From positions 9,680,204 to 9,744,203 of the forward strand of contig NC_133290.1 of the NCBI RefSeq assembly GCF_005239225.2: DNA of 64,000 nt, in the 5' to 3' direction. The translations under genes and the position numbers were made by a program. Within the stretch, counting starts at the first letter, position 1; every line of letters begins with the position of its first letter. Of this stretch, positions 14,201-24,359 are shown in pieces. This DNA is from Populus alba. Lineage: Eukaryota > Streptophyta > Magnoliopsida > Malpighiales > Salicaceae. A model generated the notes under the pieces. It did no database searches and was not told the origin of the DNA. It saw nothing but the letters and a program-made list of their open reading frames with translations.

Positions 14201-15367
14201 TAAATTTAAACTGCAATCTCTACTTTTACTTCAAATATCAACATTCAACTCTTCTATCAATGTGATCTAGGATTGTTTATTGAAGATACGATTTTGATCA
14301 AGGGCATATGCTCTTCTTGCAGGTTTGATGGTGCTGCTCCAGAACCTCGAAAGGGAATAAAAAGTGGCCATGTTCCTGGTAGCAAGTGCATTCCATTTGC
14401 GCAAGTAATAGATGGACTTTACAGTGCTCTTAAACTAATGATTATTTTTTAAGATGACAGGTGGTTCTCTCTATTTCCCTTTTCTTCATTAGCATGTTTG
14501 TTTTTTGCAGCTGTTAGATTCTTCACAGACACTCTTACCAGTAGATGAGCTTAAAAAACGATTTGATCAAGAAGGTAAGGAAAAGAACCCTTATGTTTCT
14601 GGGTGCCTGCCTAAAAACATTAGTTCCACAGATCGTGACCTTGACCATCCATATCGGCATAGCTTTGCATAGCATGTAGAAGAAATCCATATCTCAGAAT
14701 ATGAAATGGTTTTTTTATATTTTCATGGATTGGCCTTTTTTTTTAGTTGATCAAATGGAGGTTTGTTAGATTTCTAAGAAAAAAAGTGATTAAAGAAAGG
14801 AAAACATAATTGTTATTTGTCAGAGTTTTCTGATTTCTGCCTATATACAACAATACATGATGGGAAAACTGTACTTTAGCTGTCAGCATTCAGCTTTACT
14901 ATCATTATCTTGCATTATGCTCCTAGAGTATATTTCTGTTTGCTAATCTTTGGTTATTTGGTATCTGCTCAAGGTTTAGTGGATCTGACACAGTTTTATA
15001 CAGGCATCTCTTTGGAAAGCCCTGTTGTTACTTCATGCGGGACTGGTGTAACTGCTTGCATTCTTGCTCTGGTATTTATCCTTCCCATGTATTACAATCC
15101 ATCCTGACAAATTTCATAAAAGTTTTTCCACTATACGATGTCGAGGCTAGTGAGTGGAAAACCACGAAGCTCAAATTCTTGATTCTTGTTTTGCATTTTC
15201 GGGAAAATTGTTGGCATAAATATAGTCCGATCTTGTTAAAAGTGCAAATGACTCGGGCTCATGTCTTTCAGGGTCTCCATCGACTTGGAAAGTCAGATGT
15301 TGCAGTCTATGATGGATCTTGGACTGAATGGGGAGCTAATCCTGAAACACCTGTTGACTCTTCATAA
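5222..15367 (+). CDS. STR1: 3-mercaptopyruvate/thiosulfate sulfurtransferase, two-domain rhodanese (STR1/MST-like)
   Basis: Twelve coding exons join in frame: 5222-5326, 5959-6132, 6700-6759, 6965-7027, 7289-7413, 7515-7677, 8065-8124, 13681-13739, 14323-14404, 14511-14574, 15004-15071, 15272-15367. All introns are GT-AG and phases match. The product is about 372 aa, near the usual ~380 aa of plant two-domain sulfurtransferases. Residues 1-35 are rich in S, T, R and hydrophobics and lack acids, like a mitochondrial presequence. Domain 1 starts at [11 protein letters not shown] and includes [20 protein letters not shown], the inactive-type VVYDGKG and [11 protein letters not shown]. Domain 2 starts near VWTLEQ and includes [22 protein letters not shown] and the catalytic-loop [11 protein letters not shown], then LHRLG and [12 protein letters not shown]. 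The Cys of CGTGVT accepts the persulfide sulfur from mercaptopyruvate or thiosulfate and passes it to thiols, thioredoxin or cyanide. Intron 7 is about 5.6 kb because a copia element sits in it antisense. Family is certain; the STR1 symbol is by similarity. Confidence 0.93.
8755..9001 (-). repeat. 3' LTR (left copy) of the old copia element
   Basis: Matches the right copy at 13109-13310 over most of its length, sharing GCACATTACAAGGCTGAAAA, AAGAATAAAGCCTATCAATT and the end CTAACA. It is about 45 bp longer because a segment (TTGGT(T/C)TGAATACCTCT..CTTTATATA) is present twice in tandem at about 8767-8865. Ends TG at 8755 and CA at 9001. Confidence 0.85.
10056..12718 (-). pseudogene. decayed gag-pol of the old copia element
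   Basis: Fragments read on the minus strand in normal order. The gag fragment 12524-12718 contains LWGHLDW and [17 protein letters not shown], like the gag_UBN2 family. A protease/pre-integrase fragment at 11583-12038 contains [11 protein letters not shown], where copia proteases have D-(S/T)-G-A; the glycine is replaced, so the active site is lost. It then has [11 protein letters not shown] and [18 protein letters not shown] reverse-transcriptase start at 10056-10415 has [19 protein letters not shown], matching the WxLxQ(L/M)DVKNAFLHG motif. Most of the integrase core, the YVDD motif and RNase H were not recognised between 9002 and 10055, so this part is deleted or unrecognisable. Clearly non-functional. 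Confidence 0.8.
13109..13310 (-). repeat. 5' LTR (right copy) of the old copia element
   Basis: About 202 bp. It begins TGCTAAAG next to the decayed primer-binding site and ends CTGCTAACA before the target duplication CTTGT. It carries a single copy of the segment that is doubled in the left LTR. Confidence 0.85.
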
Positions 15368-16919
15368 ATCTTACTAATGTATCAGATGTCAGCAGCCACA
15401 TGCATGGCGTGAAGTTTTCCTGTTAAATACTCAGATTGTGATGAAAGAGGTGATGCCTAAAACAGTTGGATATAAGAGTTACATTTTTTTGTCATTTGTC
15501 AATTTTGAAGTTTTAATTTGCATGTCGTGCTCCAAAACATTGGCGTCAAAATAAGAATAGAATAAAAGAGTTCTGAAGGAGAAATTGATTTTAAATCAAT
15601 CCCTCTCTCTCCTAATTAAACCATGACTAGTCCGATTATATATCACTACATTTAATACATGTTAATAGCTAGCTAGCTAGCTGTAATTTTCTTTTGAAAA
15701 ACCAAAAGCACTATTAGTAATCCATGGAGTGCTCTCTATATATACCGAGTATTTGTAGGATACCGAGTATTTGTAGGGTACTTTAATTTTATCTCATAAA
15801 ACTTTCAACTTTCAAATAATATGGCATTGCAGCACATTTAATGACAAATATAATGCAATTTATAACAAAATCTAGAAAATAAGGGTATTGATAAGTCATT
15901 TTTAGCTCTTTTAGAAACTAAATGAAGCAAAAATCACTCTTACATGTTAAGTTGAGAAAACTTTATAATTATTATTGATCAAAATGTGCTGAAACTTAGG
16001 TTTACAAGAGTTTAAGTATTTCTGAAAAATTAACCCTAATTAATCTATTCATGTAGGCTGAATTGATACATTTACAAAACTAATCTAAAACTTAAACTAG
16101 TAAGCTCAAACCTTAATCCAAACAAGCTTTGAATTCTAATTGAAAACAAAGTATTAATTAAGCTCAAATGTTATAGTTGATGTAAAAGAAATAAATTCCA
16201 TAACTTTATTCACGTGAGAAAAGAAAAGAAAAAAAAAATTGTAGGTTTGATACAAAATTTATTTATAGCCTATAATGTTGCCCAATAATCCTGGAAACTA
16301 TAAGAGAATTTGCCGCCAAAATAGTTTCCTAGATAAAAGATAATTTTAATTGCAGTCCTGTAGTTATCCTTTTTAAAAAAAGAAAAAGGAAACTAGTTGT
16401 TGTCTTTATTTTCCTTTTTTTGTTGCCATTAATTTTCCTTCCAATATTAAGAAACATGATCAAAGTTGTTGAAATATTCTCCTAGCACACTAGAAAACCT
16501 AATTCCCATATATGTTTCCCAAAGCAACATGGATTCATTTGTTTTTTTTATTATGTTTTATCCTCACCTAACAAGGAAATAAATAAAAATAATAAAAATA
16601 AATACTTTTCCCACACATAATAGGAAATCCTTAAAACACATGGAAACTGAAATAAACAAGGCTAATCAAAATTGATACAAAAATTGGCAATCTTGTTGTT
16701 GAGAATTCATAGCTCAAATAAGGTTGAATTATACATCTCTAATGGATCTTTAAGATTTACCTTGGCCAAAACTTGTAAAACCAATCAATTTAATGTTTTT
16801 TTCAATGTCTTTGTTTTGAACCATGTAATTAGCCCATTTGGCGCATGTAATTGGTCTTTGCTAGTGTGTCAGTTATCCACATCAAATAGTCTAATGGTGA
16901 TGTTTATTCTAACTATGTT
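15368..16919. other. 3' UTR and intergenic sequence between sulfurtransferase and younger copia
   Basis: The first ~170 bases after the stop probably form the 3' UTR. The rest is AT-rich with a short (AGCT)n run near 15664-15682 and no recognisable gene. Confidence 0.5.
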
Positions 16920-16924
16920 ATTGT

Positions 16925-17067
16925 TGATAGAGTTTTGGAATAATTTGCCTGTCTATTGCATTGATAATTTGATGATTTATACAAGTATGAAGGGAGAGTC
17001 TTTCGGCTACAAAACAGGAAAATATTTACATTCCATAAATAGAAGATTGTGTTTCTATATTCTAATA
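16925..17067 (-). repeat. 3' LTR (left copy) of the younger copia
   Basis: 143 bp, from TGATAGAGTTTTGG to TTCTATATTCTAATA. On the element strand it begins TATTAG and ends CTATCA, so the 5' terminal dinucleotide is TA rather than the usual TG. The pol stop codon (TAG, 17062-17064) lies within its first bases. Confidence 0.93.
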
Positions 17068-20000
17068 CACCCCCGTAGTCGAAACGGGAGGTTGCCGGAC
17101 GTTGAGACTATCCCGGAAATCATCAAAAAGTTGTTGCGGAAGTCCCTTAGTAAAGATGTCAGCAATCTGATAACGTGAAGGGACATGTAGAACACGAACT
17201 TTACCACGCGCGACTTTTTCCCGCACAAAATGAATATCCATCTCAATATGCTTAGTGCGTTGATGCTGGACTGGGTTGCCAGAAAGATAAATCGCACTGA
17301 CATTATCACAATATACTAATGTGGCTTTTGAAATGGGACAATGTAACTCCAGAAGTAGGTTACGGATCCAACACGATTCAGAAACAACATTAGCCACTCC
17401 CCGGTATTCGGCCTCAGCACTAGACCGTGATAATGTGGGTTGTCTTTTTGCAGACCACGAGAGTAAATTATCTCCAAGGTATACATAATAGCCAGAAGTA
17501 GACCGTCTGGTGTCTGGACATCCGCCCCAGTCGGCGTCGGTGTACAAGATAAGAGTATGATCTGATGAGGGATACAGGTGAAGACCAAGATCTAGAGTAC
17601 CCTGAATATAGCGAATGATGCGCTTTAAGGCCGACATGTGCTGTGTTCTAGGGTCATGCATAAATAGACATATCTGCTGAACCGCGTAGGAAATATCCGG
17701 CCACGTAAATGTCAAATACTGTAGTGCTCCAGCTAGACTACGATATTTCAGTCGGATCATGATAAGGATTTCCTGAAGAAATGCTGAGTTTAGCTTTTGT
17801 GTCCACCGGAGTAAGAGATGGTTTTGAAGAAGACATACCAGCTCGCTCAATGATTTCTTCTGCATATTTCTTTTGTGAAAGAAATAGGCCTCCGGAATAT
17901 CGTGTAACTGATATGCCTAGAAAATAGCTGATGGGACCCAAATCTTTCATAGCAAACTCAGTGTCAAGTTTCGATATGATAGTTTGCCGAAGAGTAGTAG
18001 ATGATGCAGCAAGAATAATGTCATCCACATATAGAAGGATATACGCCATATCATTACCCTGCCGATAAATGAATAGCGAGTGATCTGAAATACTGTGAGA
18101 GAACCCCAATACGGCCACATAATCAGCAAACCGTTGATACCAAGCACGTGGGGCTTGCTTAAGCCCATAGAGAGATTTCTTTAGCAAACAAACATAATCT
18201 GGGTGCTCTGAATTTCAAAAACCTGGAGGTTGATGCATATAAACTGTTTCGTCGAGATTGCCATGCAAGAAGGCATTCTTGACATCTAGCTGATGAAGAC
18301 ACCAAGATTTAGATAAAGCAATGCTCAACACTATCCGAATGGTTGCCGGTTTGACTACCGGACTAAATGTCTCCCCACAATCAATCCCCGTTTGCTGACC
18401 TGCACCATCACCCACAAGACGGGCTTTATACCGCTCAAATGAACCATCAGATTTCTTCTTATGCCTGAAAATCCATAAACTTCGAATGATATTAGCATTA
18501 GACGGACGGGGTACTAAGTCTCACGTCTTATTTTCAATAAGAGCATCGTATTCGTCTTTCATGGCCATTTTCCAATTTTGATCATGTAATGCATTAAGGG
18601 GGTTAGTGGGTAAAGGAGAAATGGATGTTTCAGCCGAAGTATGAAGGTTAAAGAGCTTTCGGGGCTTAACAATACCATGTTGGAATCTGGTAGTCATTTG
18701 TGGAGAGTGAAAAGAATGGACAATTTGAGGGGGTTGGGCTGGTGCCTTTGGTGGATGTGGACTTTGGGTCTGTGGTGTAGCAGTGGTGGTAGGGGATTCT
18801 GCTCGGGGTGATGTGTTTGATGTGCTGGCTAGCTCTTGGCTTGGAGAATCGGGGATGGGGTTGGGGGGTGGTGGTTGTGATACCTGAATAGGACTCGAGG
18901 GTTGGGGTGGTGGATCAGCAAGTTGTCCAGGAGGATGATTTGGTGGAGCAGGTGAGTGGAGAAAGGGTAAGAGACCTGCATCTAGAAATTCATAAGTAGG
19001 ACATGAAGGAGTATGTAATGTAGAGAAAGGGAATGTATTCTCATCAAAAATTACATGCCTGGAAACAAGAATTTTACGACTGGGGGGTGGTGGTTGCGAT
19101 ACCTGAATAGGACTCGAGGGTTGGGGTGGTGGATCAGCAAGTTGTCCAGGAGGATGATTTGGTGGAGCAGGTGAGTGGAGAAAGGGTAAGAGTCCTGCAT
19201 CTAGAAATTCATAAGTAGGACATGAAGGAGTATGTAATGTAGAGAAAGGGAATGTATTCTCATCAAAAATTACATGCCTGGAAACAAGAATTTTACGACT
19301 GGAGAGATCATAACATTTATATCCTCTATGGTTAGAGGGGTACCCTAAAAACACACATGGTGTTGACCGAGCTTGCAATTTATTTCTAGAAGTAGACGGA
19401 ATAAGAGGATAACATAAGCATCCAAAGACTCGAAGATGAGAGTAGGATGGATCTTTTTGGTAGAGAATTTTTGTGGGTGATTGAAAGGCAAATTGTTTGT
19501 TGGGTGGTATGTTGAGGAGATAGGTGGCCATTTGAAGTGCATGATGCCAAAATGACGCTGGTAGAGATGCATGAGCAAGGATGGTGCGGATGACATTATT
19601 GATGGTACGAATTTTTCTTTCGGCTTTTCCATTTTGAGAAGAAGTATGTGGGCAAGAAAAACAGAAAGTCATGCCATGTAATTGACAAAATTGGTGAAAA
19701 GATTTATTGTCGTATTCCCCACCATTGTCACATTGGAAACATTTAATATCTCTCTCAAATTGTGTTTTGATATGAGCACGAAAAGCCAGAAAAATGGAGT
19801 GCACTTGAGATTTATTGGCAATTGGAGAAGTCCATAGAAAATTCGTAAAATCATCAAGAAATAAAACATAGTAACGATGACCTTCCGAACTAAGGGTAGG
19901 TGATGACCAAATATCGCTATGCACAATATCAAATGGTAAAGAGGTGAATGAGAGAGATTCATAGAAAGGTAATTTAATTTGTTTCCCAAGAAGACATGAA

Positions 20001-21739
20001 TTGCAAAAAAAATTGTCCTGAAATTTATTGCAAATAATGAAATTGTTTCTACGAAGAGAACTTAAAACAGGAGTTCCCGGATGCCCTAAACGATTATGCC
20101 ATAAATCGGAAGATACAACGGTAAAAGTAGATGGTGTTGAAAAATCAATGGTTGGTCTTGTTGTAACTGGATAGAGGTCACCCGAGTTGTTACATCTCAT
20201 TAAAGGCATCCCCGTTGGAAAATCCTTCAAAGAAAAACCGAACAAATCAAATTCGATAGAAGCATTATTTTCAATGGTAAATTTTCTCACAGAGACAAGA
20301 TTTTTGATCAATTTTGGGGCATGCAAGACATTATTCAAAGTGAAAGGATGTTTGGATTCAGGTAATAATGCATGTTCATAACCAATAATTGGAATAGTAT
20401 GACCATTTCCGACAGTAATGTTACGATTATTGCTCATATTTAAATAAGATGTGAGATTACCCCCATTTGCAGTCATGTGAGATGTTGCTCCGGTGTCCAT
20501 ATACCATTGCTCATCAGGAGGAGCAATGGAGAGCGTGTGCATAGCCGCTTGGATGTCAGTTGGAGCATAGGAGGAATGGGCCTGCTATGTGGACTGGGTT
20601 GGTGATGTGACTGCTGCCATATGGGCTTGCTGAGGCCTAGGCCCAAGAATGCTGGGCTGGCGTTGAGTGGGCTGCCCAGCCGTTGGGTATGGGCATGGTG
20701 GGCTGGCCCATTGAGGCCACGGCCCAGCCCAAGGGGCCTGCCCATAAGTGGGCTGCTGTCTCTCCTGCCCATAATAATTGTTTCCCGTCTGGTGCTGCGG
20801 GGTCTGGTGCTGCGGGGCATATCCCGGCTGCCATGCCGTGGTGTGCCCGTGCCACTGGCTTCCACGGCCACCACTTCTCCCTCTTCCCTTTCCACCGCGA
20901 GCTCCGTGGCCACCTCCTCTGCCACCGCGATTGAAGGAGCTGCGGTTGCTGTGGTGTGGGTTTGTGTGGTGCTGTGGGTTTCCAGTGTAGTGTCCACCGG
21001 AATTAGCAGCCGGAGAGACAAAAAAGGCAGAGTTAGGGGGAGATTGGGCAGCCTTTTTCATCCGTGTCGTTTCCTCCAACACAAGCATGGAACGGGCTTT
21101 GTAAAAGAGGGGAAGAGAGTCTCCATGGCGGATTTGCGATCCGATGTTGGAATACGCATCAGTCAAGCCGGAGAGGAGTTGAAGAACCAGTCGTTCATTC
21201 GACACAGGGGCACCCACATTGGCCAATTGGTCCGAGAGGGATTTGAGATGCTGACAGTAGGAAGAAGCATCGGTGAAATTTTCCATTTGAACTTTGGAAA
21301 ATTCTTGTTCCAGGTAAAGTGCCCTAGAATTTTTGTTATCTGAGAATATGTCTTTCAATCTGTTCCATGCGATTTCAGCCATAGAATCGCGTTCTAGAAT
21401 TGTATTGAGAAGGTCTTCTGAGATTGTACTGTAAATCCATTGTAAAACAATGGCATCAACACGGGACCAAAGGTCAGGGTCCGTGTCTTGAATTGAAGGA
21501 ATTTGTGTGTTCTTTTCTGATGAGGCAGGGATGATATGATCCATAACTTGATAAGCTCTAGCATGTATTTTGAACAATTCAAACCATGTAATGTATTGGC
21601 CCTTTTCAATGTCTAAGGTGACTTTGATAAAGGTGGTGATGTTGGACACCGTAAGAGCAGGATGAGATTGATGAAGTTTTGTGGGAGGAGAAGAGAGTGA
21701 GGTGGCTGAGGTGGTAAAGTCTGTTGTGATTTCTGTCAT
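17062..21739 (-). pseudogene. gag-pol polyprotein of the younger copia, interrupted
   Basis: Gag most likely starts at 21739 (MTEITTDF). It has a UBN2-like core (DLWSRVDAIVLQWIYSTI, RLVLQLLSGL) and an Arg-Gly-rich C-terminus instead of a CCHC zinc knuckle. A TAG at 20585-20587 ends gag; the same frame then continues into protease (DTGATSHM near 20497). The integrase has an HH..CC-type zinc region and a DDE core (VHSDIWSS, CDNGGEY, SQNGKAERKIRT). A TGA at 18521-18523 interrupts the linker to reverse transcriptase and another at 18215-18217 follows HQPPGF. RT carries LDVKNAFLHG and the catalytic YVDD (18020-18031). A +1 shift near 17748 moves the frame before YRSLAGALQYL. RNase H (TDADWGGCPDTRRSTSGY, SSAEAEYR, KHIEMDIHFVRE) runs to the stop at 17062. 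Not functional as it stands, though lightly damaged. Confidence 0.93.
18862..19299 (-). repeat. 219-bp tandem duplication inside the copia pol frame
   Basis: Copies 18862-19080 and 19081-19299 are nearly identical; I count two differences (GTGATA/GCGATA and GAGACC/GAGTCC). The unit is 73 codons, so the frame is kept. The duplicated peptide runs from SRKILVSRHVIFDE to a proline-rich QPPPP and lies between the integrase core and reverse transcriptase. Confidence 0.95.
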
Positions 21740-21869
21740 TGTTGGCTTTCTGGATGTTTTGGGCAGAGCTTGATTAACAGAGAGGGAAGCAGAGTTGGGT
21801 GATAATTGTAGTCTGGAAAAGAAAAAAAAGAGGCAGCTAGGGTTTAGATGTAGAAGATGACCTAGGGTT

Positions 21870-21881
21870 GCTCTGATACCA
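21870..21881 (-). other. primer-binding site (initiator Met tRNA type)
   Basis: On the minus strand this reads TGGTATCAGAGC, the classic copia site where reverse transcription is primed by the 3' end of initiator tRNA-Met. It directly abuts the end of the 5' LTR, with no spacer. Confidence 0.92.
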
Positions 21882-22024
21882 TGATAGAGTTTTGGAATAA
21901 TTTGCATGTCTATTGCATTGATAATTTGATGATTTATACAAGTATGAAGGGACAGTCCTTCGGCTACAAAACAGGAAAATATTTACATTCCATAAATAGA
22001 AGATTGTGTTTCTATATTCTAATA
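21882..22024 (-). repeat. 5' LTR (right copy) of the younger copia
   Basis: 143 bp and nearly identical to 16925-17067; the three differences I count are C/A, G/C and T/C. It has the same TATTAG..CTATCA ends, so the odd terminus was present when the element was copied. It is directly followed by target duplication ATTGT. Confidence 0.93.
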
Positions 22025-22029
22025 ATTGT

Positions 22030-23150
22030 AGGTGTTGTCATTATTTAGAATGGGGGGAGAGAGATACATTTTCTTTTATTTTCTTTTCTTTTTTGGTTTT
22101 AAGTCAAGGTATGGTGAAAGTGTGTGTGTGTGTGTGTGTGTGGGGCTAGTGAGGGAGAATAAAAAAGGACTGATTTCTGCTCGTGGTGGCTATTAATAGT
22201 AGTGTAAAGAGAAAAAAAGTGTGTGCTTGTGATTTTTGGAAGATTAATAGGTTTAACTATTGATCGTAGTTAATGGTGGTTTTTAGGAAAGAAAGAATGG
22301 TTGTGGTGTTGACTGAGAAAGGGTTACAATGATGCTGGCGAAGATAGCTTCCATAGTGTATTTTTTTTTTCTCTTCTTTATATGGCTATGGTTGGGTTTA
22401 GGAATAATGGGTCTAGGATTTTAAAAAAAAAAAAATCTTTTTGGAGAGTGTGTGAGCTGGAAAGAAAAGTGTGGCAAATCCTTTTTGGCTTTCTCCTCTT
22501 TTTTTTTGTCCTATGATTTTAGGAGAGAGTGTGTGAATGTGTGTGTGGCTTTTTTATGCTCTAACTAATTATTTTTCTTTGGCTAATGCTTTCCTAAAAG
22601 TATCCCTTTCCTTTTATTGTGTGTGAGATTTCATTATTATTTATAGAAAAAATAATTCATCTTTTTCCTCTCATTGCTTGGCCTCTAAGCAAACATGGTA
22701 ATAAAGAAACCCAAAATCATTTTGGTCTCTCATTTTATTTCTTTGAACTTTGGTCCTCTTGTCCAAATATTTTATTTTTATTTTTTGAAAAAAGACAATG
22801 TCAACATTGACTTAATAAGCAAAATAAAACAATGATTTTGAAATAAGCACACTTAAAATTGAACGCGTAGAAAGTAAATTTTTGAATTTTTAATTCTTTT
22901 GAAAAGATGCTAAAAATGATAAAAATAACACAAATACATCAAAAATATATGTTTTTGGATTTTTTTTGTTTTTGTTTTTCTATTTTTTTTAGATTTTTAA
23001 AAAAAAAATAAGAAAAGATGGTAAAAAATCGAGTTATGAAAGTTACCCTTTTTTTACAATACTTATAATATAAAGTCTTATGGGACTTTAGAAAGTAAGT
23101 TTGTAAAGAAAAGAAAATTATATTGGGTGTTTGAGCGTCAACCTTCTAAG
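22030..23150. other. AT-rich spacer with (GT)n microsatellite
   Basis: No gene seen. It has an uninterrupted (TG)n run at about 22121-22142 and several T-rich tracts. The stretch from about 22860 (GATGCTAAAAATGATAAAAA) resembles non-coding LTR-type repeat sequence, but no boundary could be set. Confidence 0.5.
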
Positions 23151-23154
23151 TGAA

Positions 23155-23690
23155 AATATCAATGATTTTTTATAAATGGTTTATGTTCAAGTGACATGCT
23201 CATGGTTTGCGATCAATTAGCTTGCTCATGGTCTCTAATTGGGTGACTTGTCCATGGTTTGTGTTTGGGTAACCTACTTGTGGTCTATATTCAAGTAACC
23301 AACTCGTGGTCTCTGATCTGGTGTCCTGCCCATGGTTTGATCTAGTAATATGTTGTAGTATGAAAAATATCTAGGAATTTTTATAAATGATCTCTATTTA
23401 GGCGACCTGCCCGTGGTTCGTGATAAGGTAACCTGGTTGTGGTCTTTGTTCAGATGACCTGCTCGTGGTTCGTAATTGGATAACCTACATGTGGTTCATG
23501 ATCGAATAACTTGCTCTTAGTGTGAAAATTATCTAGAATTTTCATGGATGGTCTTTTTGTATAGGTGAACTGCTTGTAGTTTGTGATTGAGTAACCTACT
23601 TGTGGTCTCTATTCAAGAAACTACTATGTGGTTTGTTATTGGTTAACCTGCTCATGGTGTGAAAAATATCTAGGATTTTTTCATGGATAA
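23155..23690. repeat. degenerate tandem array A with higher-order structure
   Basis: A short motif of about 26-30 bp alternates variants of CCTGCTCGTGGTTCGTGATTGG and AACCTACTTGTGGTCTCTATTC. Groups of these end three times in a shared spacer, GTGAAAAATATCTAGGATTTTTCATGGATGG with variants, near 23360, 23525 and 23665. So short units sit inside a longer unit of about 140-220 bp. No open frame persists; function unknown. Confidence 0.75.
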
Positions 23691-23878
23691 TTAATTATGT
23701 CTTGGAGATGTCTTACTTTCCTTTTTCTTAAATGGATCATCTTCTATTTTTTCTTTGGATTGTCCATATTGGACTTGTAGTCATCTACTGGAACTTTAAT
23801 GGGTTTTTACTTGCTGGACCTTTCTTTGTTGGAATCTTGCTGGGTTTTTTTTTTTATCAACTAATCAACAAGAATTTT

Positions 23879-24346
23879 GTTGGGCTCAGAACCTTGTTGA
23901 GTTCTAATTGCAAGATTCTTGCTGGACTTTTTATTTAAAACCTTGCTGGGTTTTTAATTAAGTGAAGCTTTGTTGGGCTTAGAGCCTTGTTGGGTCTTAA
24001 TTTGCTGAAGTTTTGCTGAACTCTTTCTTTAAAACCTTGTTAGACTTTTAATTAACTAGAGTCTTATTAGGCTTAGAACCTTGTCAGATTTTAATTTATC
24101 AGAGTTTTACTAGATTATTTCTTTGTAGTCTTGCTGGGTTTTTAATTAATTAGAGCCTTATTATGCTCAAAACCTTATCGTGTCTTAATTTGCTGGAGTT
24201 TTGTCGGACTCTTGCTTTGAAACCTTATTATGTATGTAATCCTAGAGTCTTGTTGGGCTCAGTTCCTTATCAGGTTTTAATTTTTTAAGAGTCTTATTGA
24301 ACTTTTTCTTGGTTAAATCTTATCAAGTTTTTAATTGTTAGAGCCT
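23879..24346. repeat. tandem array B, about five units of 92-96 bp
   Basis: Units begin near 23879, 23971, 24065, 24159 and 24251, and a sixth starts at 24347. Each reads like TGTTGGGCTTAGAACCTTG, then a TTTTGCTGGACTCTTTCTTT part, then CCTTGCTGGGTTTTTAATTA and TAGAGCCT. Copies are clearly diverged, so the array is not recent. It differs in sequence and period from the array immediately upstream. Confidence 0.8.
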
Positions 24347-24359
24347 TATTAAGCTTAAA

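Larger units (their letters stand above)
16925..22024 (-). mobile_element. nearly complete Ty1-copia LTR retrotransposon
   Basis: A 5.1-kb element on the minus strand, flanked by a perfect 5-bp duplication ATTGT (16920-16924 and 22025-22029). Both LTRs are 143 bp and differ at only three positions by eye (about 98% identity), so it is much younger than the copia at 8755-13310. A canonical primer-binding site abuts the 5' LTR (21870-21881). A G-rich polypurine tract (complement of about 17068-17080) abuts the 3' LTR. Gag, protease, integrase, reverse transcriptase and RNase H are in the order that defines Ty1-copia, all present but broken by three stops and one frameshift. The gag type (UBN2-like, no CCHC finger) suggests a small-LTR plant copia lineage such as Ale/Retrofit, an inference. 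Confidence 0.96.

Noticed and set aside
16672..17178. A 168-codon plus-strand open frame
   Set aside because: It runs across the copia 3' LTR boundary and antisense to the pol end; no domain.
20621..21343. A 240-codon plus-strand open frame
   Set aside because: It is the antisense of the copia gag RGG/Gln-rich segment, whose composition suppresses stops on both strands.
23155..24346. Possible CRISPR-like array because of regular repeats
   Set aside because: This is plant nuclear DNA; repeats are diverged, lack unique equal-length spacers and have no cas-like genes nearby.
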